From contig CM044874.1 of the NCBI GenBank assembly GCA_024500155.1, forward strand, positions 71,285,795 through 71,349,794: a stretch of DNA of 64,000 nucleotides, given 5' to 3'. The position numbers were made by a program, and so were the translations under genes. The stretch's first letter is position 1, and each line of letters opens with the position of its first letter. The stretch is from Chenopodium formosanum. Its lineage: Eukaryota > Streptophyta > Magnoliopsida > Caryophyllales > Amaranthaceae. The notes under the pieces are model-generated. The model had not been told where the DNA came from. It saw only the letters and a program-made list of their open reading frames with translations, and ran no database searches. Below are positions 35,498 to 46,700 of the stretch, in pieces.

Positions 35498-35803
35498 TTA
35501 AAAACAACCACCATAGGAAGCATCACTTTCAGGAGAATATGAAGGGCTGGAGTGGTGATGGAGGTCTTCCAACTTAAGCATAGGCTGGGGATTGTAGTTA
35601 CTGGTCCCCTCTTTTGGTGTCTGGTTTTTTGGGCTAGGCTGCTTATCTTCAGGCTCAAAACAGAGAGCAGATACCACAGCCTCTAAATCTTCCACCTTTT
35701 TCTCTAAGGCAGTGAGGCGCGCCTCCATTACTTCATAGTTAGTCTGTTTAGGAAGCTCATATCCACTGCTAAGATTCACCTTATCTTTACCCTTGCTTGC
35801 CAT
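35498..35803 (-). CDS. small coiled-coil protein in the Helitron, 101 aa
   Basis: Starts MASKGKDKVNLSSG; the frame is open upstream to 35890, but this Met precedes the hydrophilic protein-like part. Residues 20-50 (YEVMEARLTALEKKVEDL, then EAVVSAL) form a clear heptad coiled coil. The tail is Pro/Ser/His-rich (NYNPQPMLKLEDLHHHSS) and ends ASYGGCF. There is no known domain. It is on the strand opposite to RepHel and RPA and lies between them. It resembles in layout, though not in sequence, the minus-strand ORFs at 38930-39250, 44694-45113 and 46701-47399. Function is unknown; a dimerisation or scaffold role is only a guess. Confidence 0.55.
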   Translation of the reverse strand: MASKGKDKVNLSSGYELPKQTNYEVMEARLTALEKKVEDLEAVVSALCFEPEDKQPSPKNQTPKEGTSNYNPQPMLKLEDLHHHSSPSYSPESDASYGGCF

Positions 35804-36279
35804 TACTCTCACCTTAAACTGAAAAAAAAGACTAGAGAAATGTGAATGTAAATACAGAAATGGTTTGTGAAAATATTGAAGCCTGACCATCCTTTTATAT
35901 ATGCCTGGGTAACACTCCTTTTTCTAAGGGATATAACCATGCAATAATTAGACTTCTTTAAAAGTCATACAAAACTTGCTATGTGATTAGCATTGTATAG
36001 CACTGAACTTAATTTGTAATTACAAGTCACTTCATTGAAGATTCCTTTTTATATTTTATTATATTGAATTCTAAATGCATGTACACCATATAATGCTATA
36101 ATTATGCATAGACTTATGCCAAGGTTGTTTATAATATCATAAAATAATAATATTATGCTTTTCTGTTTATATAATATTATAATATTATACAGGTCAGTTA
36201 CATGCATAGACTTATGCCAAATTTATTGTAATCAAGTTTAAGCACAAATGACTAAACTAATTGTCTTTGTATACTATAG

Positions 36280-38249
36280 ATGAAACCCGACTACACGCCT
36301 TTGAACAAGCTGTCACCTGTAAGCAAAGCATACAAAGTACGTGTGACAGTGAAAGAAAAGTCTCCTATCCGAACTCCTCCAAACAAGAAAAAATTTCAAA
36401 AGCTGGTTTTTGAAGATGAAGAGGTGCAACCTTACCACTCTTCATCATTTCATAGTTATTGAATGCTTACAAATCCTATACATGATTTTTACATTTACAT
36501 AATACAGGGTAACAGCATGAAAGCTACTTTGTTCGGAGCTGAATGCGACCACTTTCAGAAAGTCTTTGAACACAAGAAGAAGTATGAGATAGCTAATGCT
36601 CCAGTGCGAACAATCAACCCGAAATTTAGTTCATTCCCAGGAGAATGTGAACTTACTTTCGGCGGAATGACTAAAATTCAACCTATTGATCGAACAGAGG
36701 GACCTGTTTTACCTGAATACATCTCCATAGCTGATGTACCAAAGACAAGTGGACCATCAGACCGGTTTGGTATCATCTAAACCTTATCTAATCTACACAT
36801 AATAATTAAAAACACATCTGCCTCTTGACAATAATGTGCCTATCCATCACTTAACTGACAGATTTGCTTGGAGTAGTAGTCCACATGGAAGACCCCCGAC
36901 AAGTGGAATACAAGTCAGGTAGAGTAGCTGATGTACGTGATATCAGCATAGTCGATGAAAGGTTGCTACTACCCTTTTAAGGCTCCCAAATGTTGCCTGC
37001 ATTATTATCAAAACCTGCATTCACTGACTTACATTTTGTTTTGCAGCACTGGTTCTCGCCCAATGATCATCTCTGCATGGGGACAATTGGCCCTTTCTGA
37101 CTGTGAGAAGCTCAAAGACTGGGCAACTACTTTCTTAGTTGTTAGCTTAACTTCACTGAAGCCTGCTACCCACAGAGGTATAATTTGTTCACCCTTGATC
37201 ATTCTTTACATCATGTGAAAATCAAGTATCCTTATGCAACTTTTCACAGGTTTCTCATTGCAATCAAGCATGTCCACAACAATTGACGCAGCCCCCAATG
37301 GTGAAAAAGCTGAAGCTTTGCGAGCTTGGTAATCCAACAACTTTTAATAGCTAAAGACCATTTACACCAATACACATTCACACTTTATTGTACCTAATTC
37401 AAGCTTAGTCTAAACTCCTATGCTTAATCAGCTATGTCTTCCTTTGTGTATATTGCTAGGGCTCATGCACATCCAGACATAATTAGTGATTACATGTCAA
37501 GGCAACTCGAATTCATGACTATTGGTGCTGAACCGGTTCCAACCACACTTGACAACATCAATGGCAAAACTGTGAGTGCAGACACACACACAAATCCTTT
37601 TACTAGCTATCTGGTTTTACATACTAACACAGGTTCATTCAGGTTGACAATACTGTCCAGGAAGAAATATACACAGTAACAGTCACAATTCCAGATGCAC
37701 AGCTAGACAATATTATTGCTTATATTGGCTGCGATAATTGTGGGAAGCGTTGTGGCGTTGCTGCAAATGTGGCCTTCTTTTGCCCACATTGCCCTGACAA
37801 AAAATGCACCTCCAATGAGAGGTTCGTTCTGCATTCTTATGTTGACATCCAACTAACCAAGTCGTAATGTCACTTACCATGATTTCATACCACAAATGCA
37901 GGGTCAACTTTAGCTTTGATGCTGAAGATGACACTGGAACATGTCGCCTCACTGCCTTTGGCCAAGTATGTGAGCAGATATTCAAGCTCACAACACTTGA
38001 AATTTTTGAAAGAAAGATAAAGGTTCTCATCCACACCTATCATAACCCTACATAAAATTATGCCATGCAGTTAGCTATCCTGGGTATAACAGCACTGGTT
38101 TTTGATTTCAGGATGACTGGAAAGATTTCGATCGTGTTGCTGCAGCTCTGAAATCCACACCAATGCACATAATCCTCCACCCATCCCAAGCATTGAACAG
38201 GGCAGGGGTGCTGCGGTGGGTGGTCCAATCAGTTTCTCATTCTTCTTGA
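36280..38249 (+). CDS. RPA70-like single-strand DNA-binding protein of the Helitron
   Basis: Nine exons join in frame without a stop: 36280-36423, 36508-36769, 36862-36961, 37047-37177, 37250-37328, 37460-37571, 37643-37821, 37902-38022, 38112-38249. They total 1266 bases and encode 421 residues. The protein starts with an OB-fold region (MKATLFGAECDHF, FSSFPGECELTFG). The second OB fold follows (GVVVHMEDPRQVEYKSG, RPMIISAWGQLAL, FLVVSLTSLKP). The third, C-terminal OB fold carries a zinc ribbon (CDNCGKRCG ... FCPHCPDKKC) and GTCRLTAFGQVCEQIF. Plant Helitrons often carry such replication protein A large-subunit homologues, presumed to bind the displaced strand during rolling-circle transposition. 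Introns are short (72-131 bp). The gene is intact although RepHel is dead. Confidence 0.9.
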
Positions 38250-38929
38250 ACACTTGTTCTGCCAATTTGCAGCTTCAAATCAGAACACATCATCCGCGAT
38301 AGCTTTGGCTTATCATTTTGGATGTGTTCTTATTTGAGGCATGCTTGATTATCCTCGCTCATATTTGCTACTCAAGCAATTTAACAAGCATTGTCTCTTT
38401 AACTCTGAAGTTATATCTTCTTTTGCTAATGTTGGTCATATAGAGCAGCTTAAATCTGCTTAGAATTAGGCTTACAAACAATGCCTTTTTTGCTTGCTCA
38501 ATTCATTGAATGGATTAAACAATTGTCTGTAATTCAAACTTAATGCCTTTTTTACGGAACACTTTGTTCTTTAGATTATTGCAGGAATGCAATATCTGCT
38601 TATGGTTCAGCCTTGCTTACTGTGTGAATTTTGCTGGTTTCCTTATCACAAAAATGATTATTATGATTATCATTTAAATTGCTTTATTTGTGCATATATT
38701 AGACACCTATCCTCAATTAGTCAGCCATTTAGATTATTAAGTCACTAAATGCATCAATATCCTGTCTATGACTGTCACTAAATGCATATTAGGAATAAGG
38801 TAACAACAACTGCTTCCAGAATCTATGTATCTCATACTCAAGCAATGTCTTGCCCCTCATTCTGCACCCCAATCTCAGCATTCCCTTCCTCTGTATTCTT
38901 TTCTTCACCTCCACCTTATTTCAGCTCCT
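38250..38929. other. spacer between RPA and the next minus-strand ORF
   Basis: AT-rich, no supported gene; the convergent 3' ends of RPA and the 38930-39250 ORF fall here. Confidence 0.5.
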
Positions 38930-39250
38930 CTATCTCTGCATCACCACCAGCAAGTCTTCCTCCAACCCCCCAACATCCCTTTCATTACCACCTCCAACAT
39001 TCCCACCCACACCACTGGCCCTGTCTTCTTCAACATCAGCAGGTTCTACATACCCAGACACTCATTGAACACGAACCCTCTGAACCTCATCAGACAGGAT
39101 TCTTGCTTCTTCAAGCTTACTTCTATACGCTGCCCTTAAACTTGCCAATTCTTCTCTCTTGACTCTTTCCTGTTCTGCAATTGCCTCCATTTCTGCGCAC
39201 AGCGCATCAAGGCGCGCTTCAGCATCCCGCAACTCCATCCCATCTGCCAT
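38930..39250 (-). pseudogene. small coiled-coil ORF, interrupted by one stop
   Basis: Starts MADGMELRDAEARLDALC and has an almost uninterrupted heptad pattern over the first 55 residues (AEMEAIAEQERVKREELASL, RAAYRSKLEEARIL). A TGA at 39062-39064 follows VRVQ. The same frame then continues open through VEPADVEEDRASGVGG and ends at TAG (38930-38932), about 107 codons in all. The continued frame has the acidic/glycine tail typical of the neighbouring minus-strand ORFs, so the TGA looks like a point mutation (for example CGA to TGA). Alternatively, the 62-residue form is the product. Confidence 0.45.
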
Positions 39251-40249
39251 TGTTGCTTAGACAAAGTTTGATAATAAAAAGTATGCGTTTTTTTAGATTG
39301 CAATTATAACTGAAATTATAATAGATAGAAAATTAATTTGCTAATCCCTTACACCCAGTGATTGAGATTTCAGAGAGGAAGAAAAATAAAAAAGAAAGGG
39401 GAGAGTTCGGGTAAAAACACTGGGACCTTGCCGAAGGTCCAATAAGGTGGTGAAGACTAGGCTCGGTCCAAGTAATGTTGGGCCAGGGATTTCCTGCACA
39501 GCAAACACACATAAACTAGCCTCGGGGGTGTTGCCGAGGAAGGCCCCTCCGATGCTAAAGTTAGTACAATGTGTAGAGAGAGAGAGTTATGCAAGAGAAT
39601 TAATTGCTTGAGGCTTTGTGTGAATGAATGTACAAATGTAATATTGATGGCTTTTATAATTTATACCTTTGGATATATGGGAGAAATGGGCTTTCGCCCA
39701 ATTGACTTGCCTTGTGGAATGATCTTGACTTTAGCACTATTTGGAGAGATGAACCTTGACGTTGGGCTTTTAATTAATCAGAAAATGGAGGGAAGTAAAT
39801 GATTTAATTAATTCAAACAATTTAAATTTAAACTGCCATTAATGAGATAACGGCTGCTGGATGGATAATTGTGGAAGTTGGACGGATAATGGGTAGTTAA
39901 TCATTGGGACGTGTGTTTAACGGTTACTTAGTGAAGTATTTAAGAAGAAATTAAAAGCGCGGCCCCTCAAATTCCCATTTCTGGAAATAAAAACAAAGAA
40001 GCGCACTATCTCTCCTCACTTCTTCACAAACACGAACCCAAAATTCTCGAGAGAACTCAAAAAATCCGCATCAAAACTTCGCTAATTTCCCCGAGCATTG
40101 AACTTGGAAACTGAAATTCGTCACTACCATCTTGTAAATCGGCAGATTCCGCTTCAGAACAAGGTAATTTATCTCGAATTTAGTTTGCTTTTCTTCGATT
40201 TGAACTCTTTCCCCCTCTTTTTTGACTTTTTTCTTCAAAAACATCAACA
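39251..40249 (+). promoter_or_regulatory. upstream region of the PF04195-like gene, LTR-like in part
   Basis: Contains a TATTTAAG box at 39937-39944, followed by a CT-rich leader and a possible splice donor near 40163 (CAAG|GTAATT). The stretch 39405-39600 (GGCCCCTCCGATGCTAAAGT, GTGTAGAGAGAGAG) resembles plant Ty3/gypsy (Tat-like) LTR sequence from memory. No LTR ends were found. Confidence 0.35.
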
Positions 40250-41772
40250 ATGGTGAGAGGACAGAGAGGTGGAACCCGTGCTCCGAGGAGGGCACGACAG
40301 CTTCCCGACCCTAGGAACGGGACGGGAACATGGAACGGAGAGAGAGTGGGACCTGACCCTGCTGAGGGGATTACAGCGGTCCCAATATCATCGGCACCTC
40401 CCGAAGGATCGGAGGGGCCCAGCGTCTCTGGTCAGGACGAAGGAGTTCCCGCCAGTCTTTGGCCTGTTCTCCCTGGGTATCAGGAGTGGAAGGACCCCGA
40501 GGTTGCCTCGGCCATGATAAAGAATACTCCTTACTCTTGGTGGGTAAAGCGTGCCGAAACATATCGATTCGCAGAGCAGATTGAGCTGCACTACGGCATT
40601 ATGGAAGCTGATGGATACTGGTGCCGAATGCCTGTTGCATCAGATAGGATTCATCGTCCACCCCGGGGGTATGTGGGGGTGTACACTAGACAGCTTCAGT
40701 ATGGGCTGAGGTTCCCCTTGGACATATTCGTCCGAGATTTGCTGATACACTACAAGATTTCCTTATGTTAGCTAACTCCTGTCAGCATCCGAAGGGTGAT
40801 GACATACCTCTGGGTTTGCAAGTTCATGAGATACATCCCCAGCTTGCACTGTTTTAAAAAGATCCACAAGCTGGTGCCGAACATCCAGAGTGGACGTGGA
40901 GACCACGGCCCTGGGTGGTTTAGGATCGAGGCTCGGCCAGGACATCTGACAATGTGGCCGAATGACTCTTCAGACAAAGAGTGGAGAGGCCAATGGATTT
41001 GGGTTAGGGTACCCACAGATCCTGACCACCCTCATGTCTTCAGTGCGCCGAGATACCTCTCCAACCCTGACCCAGAAATGCTCAGCCTGAGTCCCTTAGA
41101 GAACGATGGCCAAGGTGATCGAAACCTTGATCAGGCCAACATCTTTGAGAAGACTGAGAACCCAGCTGGGATAGGTCGTTTGAAGACCATTCCAGCAGTT
41201 TGGCTCCCTGACTATCATTATATCTTTCAGGAGCACATGCTCGCTGCTGTCGGCCTCAGCCGAAAGTTCAGAGATGGTAAGCTATGTCGGCTGAGGCCGA
41301 AGCCCTTTATTTTTTTTTATTTTTTCGCTTTCGCACTTAGAATTTATTCTTTGTTTTGATGTTGCTGAACTAACTTGTGCTCATTTTCTTTGTTCAGTGC
41401 TGAACGAGGTCACTGCCAAGGTTGACTACAATCGCCTCGGCGTTGACCAAGAAAGGACCATCTTGGACCGAGCCCCTTCTATTACTCCGTCCAAAGACCG
41501 AGCCGTTCATCTGAGCTACACTCACTCTCAGATCAAATCTTCAGACTACTATCTGCGGCAGAAGCCTTGGTGGAAGAAGAGAGATCCATGGAGTCAGCTC
41601 TTGGACGAAGAGCTTGAAGCTGCTCGTACTGCCGAAGAAGTTGCACGAGCTGTTGAAGCTTTGGAAGGAGAAGAAGGGTCCTCCAGAGCTGCTGAAGACG
41701 AAGACGAGGCTTTGCTGAAGACCTCGGTGAGTTAAACTTAGCTTTTTAGCTTTGAAAATTTTTTCTTCTCTC

Positions 41773-41817
<45 letters not shown>

Positions 41818-43703
41818 CACACTGTTCTTGCCCCCCTGTTTTTTGCAGTCTGAAGAGAGCCAAAAACAGAGAGAAGGGAAAACTCTCGTCCTTCGGGAAG
41901 ACTCCGAAGAATCGGATATGGACGACCAGCCCATTCGGAAAAGGAGGAGACGGATGGCCATCATCGGCCCTCACGACTTCCAAACGGGGCCGAGGTCTGT
42001 CGGCATTAGCATCAAGGAGCCCGAGGAAGGCGGCGAATTGCCGAGGGTTCCCCCACCACTAGCACAATCTTCGCCGAAGACCCCTTCCCCACCTCCTGAG
42101 ATAGAGGTGGACCAAAAGACTCCCGATCCCAAGGGAGGGGTCCCAGCTGAGGGGATTGAAATTAGTGCCGAGGGGCACGGTGCTGAAGGTGCTGAGAAAC
42201 CCGCTGCTGAGGGTTTCTCAGCTGATATTGCTAGAGAGGTTGAGGCTTTCGTCCTCAACCCTGAAGAAGAAGCAGATGTCATCATCATCGACTCTGCTGA
42301 GAAGGAAGAGAAGACAGCTGAAGAAGAAGAAGCTGAACCTCAAAGGGTTCAGGAAGTTGCTGAGTCTTCCTTCCCTTCATTCCAGACGCTGCACTATGGA
42401 GATATGGGGTTCTCGGCCTCCCGCATTCCAATTCCAGATCACATCTGGGACATCATATGGGGCCAGAACCGAGATGGTGCAGAAGCCTACTTCGGCAATT
42501 TTGCTGGGATGTCCGAAGTAGACAGGGCAAGGGTCTGGTCGCTGAAGGCCACTGCTGGGATGGGCGAATCCAGCAGATCTGTTCCAGATCCTGTAAGGAC
42601 GAATCAATTGCTGATGATGCAGGTAAATCCTTACAATTGCTTTTATTTTTCTATTCAGCTCTTCAGCTCAAATTTATTTATTTATTTATTTATTTACTTT
42701 TTAACACTGAGTTGTGCCTCTGTTTCAGTTTGTGCACAATCAGACTCTTACTGTAGAGCTGATAGACACCCTACAAAATAGGGTGGATGATGCTGAGCAC
42801 GCCAAGAAGGTGGCTCTCGAAGAACTGAAGCTTGCTCAGCTGAAACAGACAGCAGCTGAGGACAAGCAGAAAGAGGGAGAGGAATACGAAAGAAAAGCTG
42901 CTGAAGCCCTCCAAACTTTTTGCGCAGCTATGGAAAAGGAGGTTTTCCCCCCACTGATAGAAGGGGAGAACTTCCTCCGAGACCACATGGGATTGGACGT
43001 CACCAAATTCAAGGCTGCCATTGAAAGCCGAATTAGGGATGGAGCTGCTGCACAGGCTGAGGTGCAACAGAAGCTGGAAGCTTTGGAAGCCAGTAGAATG
43101 GCTGCTGAAGAGAAGCTCCAAGCCCAGAACGTCCAACTCTCAGAGGCTGCTACTGCTGCTGAGGCTGAGAGAGTTAAGCTCCAAGAGGCTGAGGATCAGC
43201 TAACAATAAAAAATGACGAGTTGACTCAGCTGAAGACTGAAGCTTCAGAGGTTCAGCAAGAACTGACCGAGCAGAAGAGTGCCTCTTCCAAGCTCACTGA
43301 AGAGCTAAATCAATCCAAGAAAAGCTTTGAGGAGGTACAGAAGAAGCTAGCAGATGCTGAAGCCCTGCTAAAGACCCGCATTTATACTCAAGAAGAGTAT
43401 GAGATGGGTTTCAAGAACGGGTTCAGAGTATGCCGAAGACTCTGTCTCCATGCTGAGCCAAATCTGGATTGGTCCCAATGTGCTAAATGGGTCCAGGATC
43501 CAGAAGATCCTCATATGAAGTTCCCTACTCAGGCCGAAGCTGAGATTCTTGCAGCTGAGGAAGCTGAAGAAGAAGAAGAGGGGAGGGAACTCGAAGCTGA
43601 ACGGCTAGAGAAAGAGGCTCAGCAGGGTGCACAGCTTTCTTCATCTGCTGCTGGAGCTGAAGCCAGCATTGCTGATCACTCTGATCCTCGGGCTGAAGCA
43701 TAG
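40250..43703 (+). pseudogene. plant transposon protein (PF04195 'putative gypsy type transposon'-like), one stop
   Basis: Four exons join in frame: 40250-41276, 41398-41726, 41849-42622, 42729-43703 (1035 codons with the stop). The N-terminal third has YVGVYTRQLQYGLRFPLDIF, the pattern of the PF04195 domain found in many plant transposon proteins. A TAG at codon 174 (40769-40771) sits where the family has a residue before LTPVSIRRV, so it is probably CAG changed to TAG. Residues about 450-650 are Pro/Glu-rich and acidic. The last 320 residues are a long Ala/Glu coiled coil, ending EEAEEEEEGRELEAERL. No transposase or polymerase motif is present. Intron 2 has a 38-base poly-T. A fragment of exon 3 recurs at 21557-21920. 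Confidence 0.75.
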
Positions 43704-44693
43704 GAACTCGGGCAGTCGTCTTTAGAATCTTGCGGGTCATCATGTGCTCAACTTTAGACTTGCCGCTTCTGAAATTTTTTTGCCTTGTTTTTTGCTTCAG
43801 CTTGCCTTGATGTACAAACTCCTTTTTTTGTTATTGTATTGTACTTCGGCAGCTTTATTTTCCGCTTGTGGGCGGCTGCCGATACTTCATTATACTTTGA
43901 ACAATCTGATGTACTTTAGCTCGTTTTTTGAGCCTTTATCTTTTAAATCTAATGCAATTCTTCAATTGCTTTGTCTTTTTTGAATGCTTTGCTGTTTCTA
44001 ACTTAGAAAACAAATTTAATCTTCTTCGAAAATCCGCAAAAATTTGCTAAGTACAAAGCTTCAGCTTGAAGAGTTCTGCTGAAGGTAGCCTTGCACTAAT
44101 AGTACTTCTTGCCCCCCCTTCAGTAATCTGAAGGCCAAAGTCTTTGGATTACTGAGATAGGCCACTCTGATTTTCAGACAAGTTCTGAACAAAAAAATTC
44201 TAACAACTGTTACTTTCAGTTCTCTGTCTATCCTTAAAAATAGATATCTGAAACACAAGGCCAACTGAAGGCAATATTTCAGATAATGGCTTTCTAGGAT
44301 ACAAGGCTCAGCTAAGGCAATATCCCAGATTTGTCCATGGACTCATGTCTTTAAAGAACAAGCCTTACTAAAGCTTAGCTTCAGCTGAAAGACCAGAGTT
44401 CTTTTAAAAAGACGAGTTTGCCAGCAATCTGAAACCCAGTTACCCAAAGGCGAATGTTCCAGACATCAAAATACAATTTTCATTATAAAAAAACAATACA
44501 GCCAAGATGCTACCTAATTGCAACATACACTACCCAACTAGACCATTCAATACAGCACATACACTTCAAAACAAGCCTCCATTTCATGAACCTAGACAGC
44601 TTAGTTATTACACCCAACTTCTAACAGAAACTACTGATACTGCAACATATTAGCACAGTGTGCTTGCTTAGTCTCCTCCATCAAAAGGTCTAC
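43704..44693. other. 3' region of the PF04195-like gene
   Basis: No supported gene. Contains a set of inexact repeats with CAGCTGAAGGCAATATTTCAG-like words (about 44240-44330). A 3' LTR or terminal repeat was looked for and not found. Confidence 0.4.
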
Positions 44694-45113
44694 CTATCTC
44701 ATTAGCCCTGGCCACCACCAATGCCCCTTGACAGCTCCACCTTCTTCATCTTTCTCAGCTAACATATCATCTTGGCTATCATTAGTTACAATAACATTTT
44801 CAGCACCTTCAATTCTGTGCATTTGTGCTCTGCTTAATTGCACAATAGGCGGACACTTATTGTCAGAACTTGTGCTGCTCTTCATGACCCTCTTCCCTGT
44901 GCCAGAATTCCTCAGCTCCGAAATCTCATTTGATAATTTATTCAACTTTCTTTTTAGCTTGCCTATTCTTTTCTCAGCATGAACTCGAACAGCCCGTGCA
45001 TCAGATAATTTGCCTTTTAGCTTAGCTTCCCTAAACTGTAACCCAACAAGCCTAGCTTGGACATCGCAGTCTTCAGCAACTAGACAATCATTGCCATTTC
45101 TCCTCATGTTCAA
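44694..45113 (-). CDS. small basic coiled-coil protein with acidic tail, 139 aa
   Basis: Starts MNMRRNGNDCLVAEDCDV. Residues 20-75 are a strongly charged helix with heptads (GLQFREAKLKGKLSDARAV, RIGKLKRKLNKLSNEISEL). A Ser-rich linker follows, then an acidic stretch (NDSQDDMLAEKDEEGG), with the odd ending GHWWWPGLMR. No domain is recognised. The frame is intact and on the minus strand. It is one of four such small coiled-coil or acidic ORFs in the 3' half of the Helitron. Confidence 0.55.
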   Translation of the reverse strand: MNMRRNGNDCLVAEDCDVQARLVGLQFREAKLKGKLSDARAVRVHAEKRIGKLKRKLNKLSNEISELRNSGTGKRVMKSSTSSDNKCPPIVQLSRAQMHRIEGAENVIVTNDSQDDMLAEKDEEGGAVKGHWWWPGLMR

Positions 45114-45890
45114 TGTAAGCTAATGCCAGCTTCTGAAGTTTAATAGTTATGGCAGCAAAGCAAATACACTAACAATTGAAAAATAAACAAGACTCAGAAA
45201 CCTATAATTTATAAAAAAAAGGAATGACAAGGGATAAAAACCTCCTCACTTATATAATGAATAGACTTTTCCTTATTCAGGTTCAAGACTCACTCCTTTG
45301 CTCACATGCAAACTAAAACAACAATGATGCAATACAATTCATCAACAATGCAAAAACCAGAGAATAATACCATTGCCAAAAGGATATTATTATGCCACTA
45401 TAATATAATCTTGATTCATGCAACATTTCACTATTTATAGTAATATTACCTTTTTATTCAAAGAATGAACTCAAAACTTTTTAAATACATCAGATTTCTA
45501 TTGCACAAGCAACCATATACTTGCCTGTATCATAAATTACCAACTCTAATAAATAACCTCATAAAAATCACTACATTTAGCTCTTCAATGAGCTTGGAAG
45601 AGGTAATTCTTACACTGATTGTCTCTCAGTAATCCAAACAATCTCAACTGATTTTGAATTGTTTTCTGAATTTAAACACTGAATCCTTTGCCTCAAATTA
45701 TGCTGGGGAGAAACTTATTGAAGATGCAGAAGAAAAAGAAACAGTTGACAGCAGAATTACCTTAGGACTGTGTTCTCCCTTTTAAAATTTTGAAAACACC
45801 AAAATCGGCTTTACTTGATAAGATATGTGTTCAGAATTGTTGTTCAGTTATAATTTTCATGTGACTGTTATTTATGAGTGAGAATGAGAT
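45114..45890. other. Helitron spacer, AT-rich
   Basis: No gene. A 40-bp block with TAGTAATATTACCTTTTT at 45438 recurs at 45900, at the edge of the copia remnant. Confidence 0.45.
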
Positions 45891-45899
45891 CACATCTTT

Positions 45900-46380
45900 G
45901 TAGTAATATTACCTTTTTGTTCAAAGGATGAGCTCTGAACATTTTGAGGAATGATAACAAAATGAGAATTCAAGGAAACTGACTCAGAAGAAGCAGCATT
46001 ATCTCAAGATCTCAAACTTGCTGAATCAGGCATAGAACTGTGTATGATAGGATAATGATTATTATTGATCTAAAGATCAGCATGAAAAGAATTTTGTGAA
46101 ACTTGAGATGTGACAGAAGGCGAAGTCACACTCTCAAAACCAAAATCAACAATATGAGCAAGAACAGGACACATAAGAATATCTTGTTTTTCAGACTTAT
46201 AAGGAAAAGTATTCTCAAAGAAGAAGACATCTCTAGACACAAATGTTGTACAAGAATTCAAATCATACAACTTGAAAGATTTTTCACCAAACATAAATAA
46301 TCCATTGAGATAACAAGAGCTATAGGACAAACAATGACATTTCTTCTGAAATACTTGCATATGAAAAGGACACTCTGCAA
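45900..46380 (-). mobile_element. Ty1/copia polyprotein remnant
   Basis: On the minus strand, GEKSFKLYDLNSCTTFVSRD followed by FFFENTFPY matches the end of the integrase region of copia polyproteins, where the usual pattern is KGYKLYDL...FVSRDV.FHE..FP. The following Ser/Asn-rich part fits the linker before reverse transcriptase, with an in-frame stop near 46072. Only about 0.45 kb survives, so it is an inert fragment carried by the Helitron. Confidence 0.65.
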
Positions 46381-46700
46381 TGAAACTTTAGCCAGTGTTT
46401 CCTATTTTCAGGCTGAATCAAAGTCAACCCACAAACCTTTGCCTAACATATAACATCCAATATTGCATTGTTCAATAACACCTAGACACAAACAAGTAAT
46501 CACAGTCACTCACACTAAATAACAAAAACTAAATAGCAAAAATGAGGAACCAAAAAATTAAAAATTCAAAGATTAGCAACCAAAAGCATACATTCTAATA
46601 TTATCAAAATTAAAAACAAGTAACATTGTCTTTACAGATTTTAAAACCCCTACATTCATATCAACCTAGCCAAAGTACTTTTAAAAATAACTAAAAATGC

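Noticed and set aside
38782..39162. Pro/His/Ser-rich plus-strand frames
   Set aside because: Antisense to the coiled-coil ORF at 38930-39250.
41971..42288. Ser/Gly-rich minus-strand frame (also at 21541-21840)
   Set aside because: Shadow of the Pro/Glu-rich coding frame on the plus strand; both copies are open because the coding frame is conserved.
39405..44100. Complete LTR retrotransposon around the PF04195-like gene
   Set aside because: LTR-like words occur upstream, but no matching downstream LTR, primer site or target duplication could be found.
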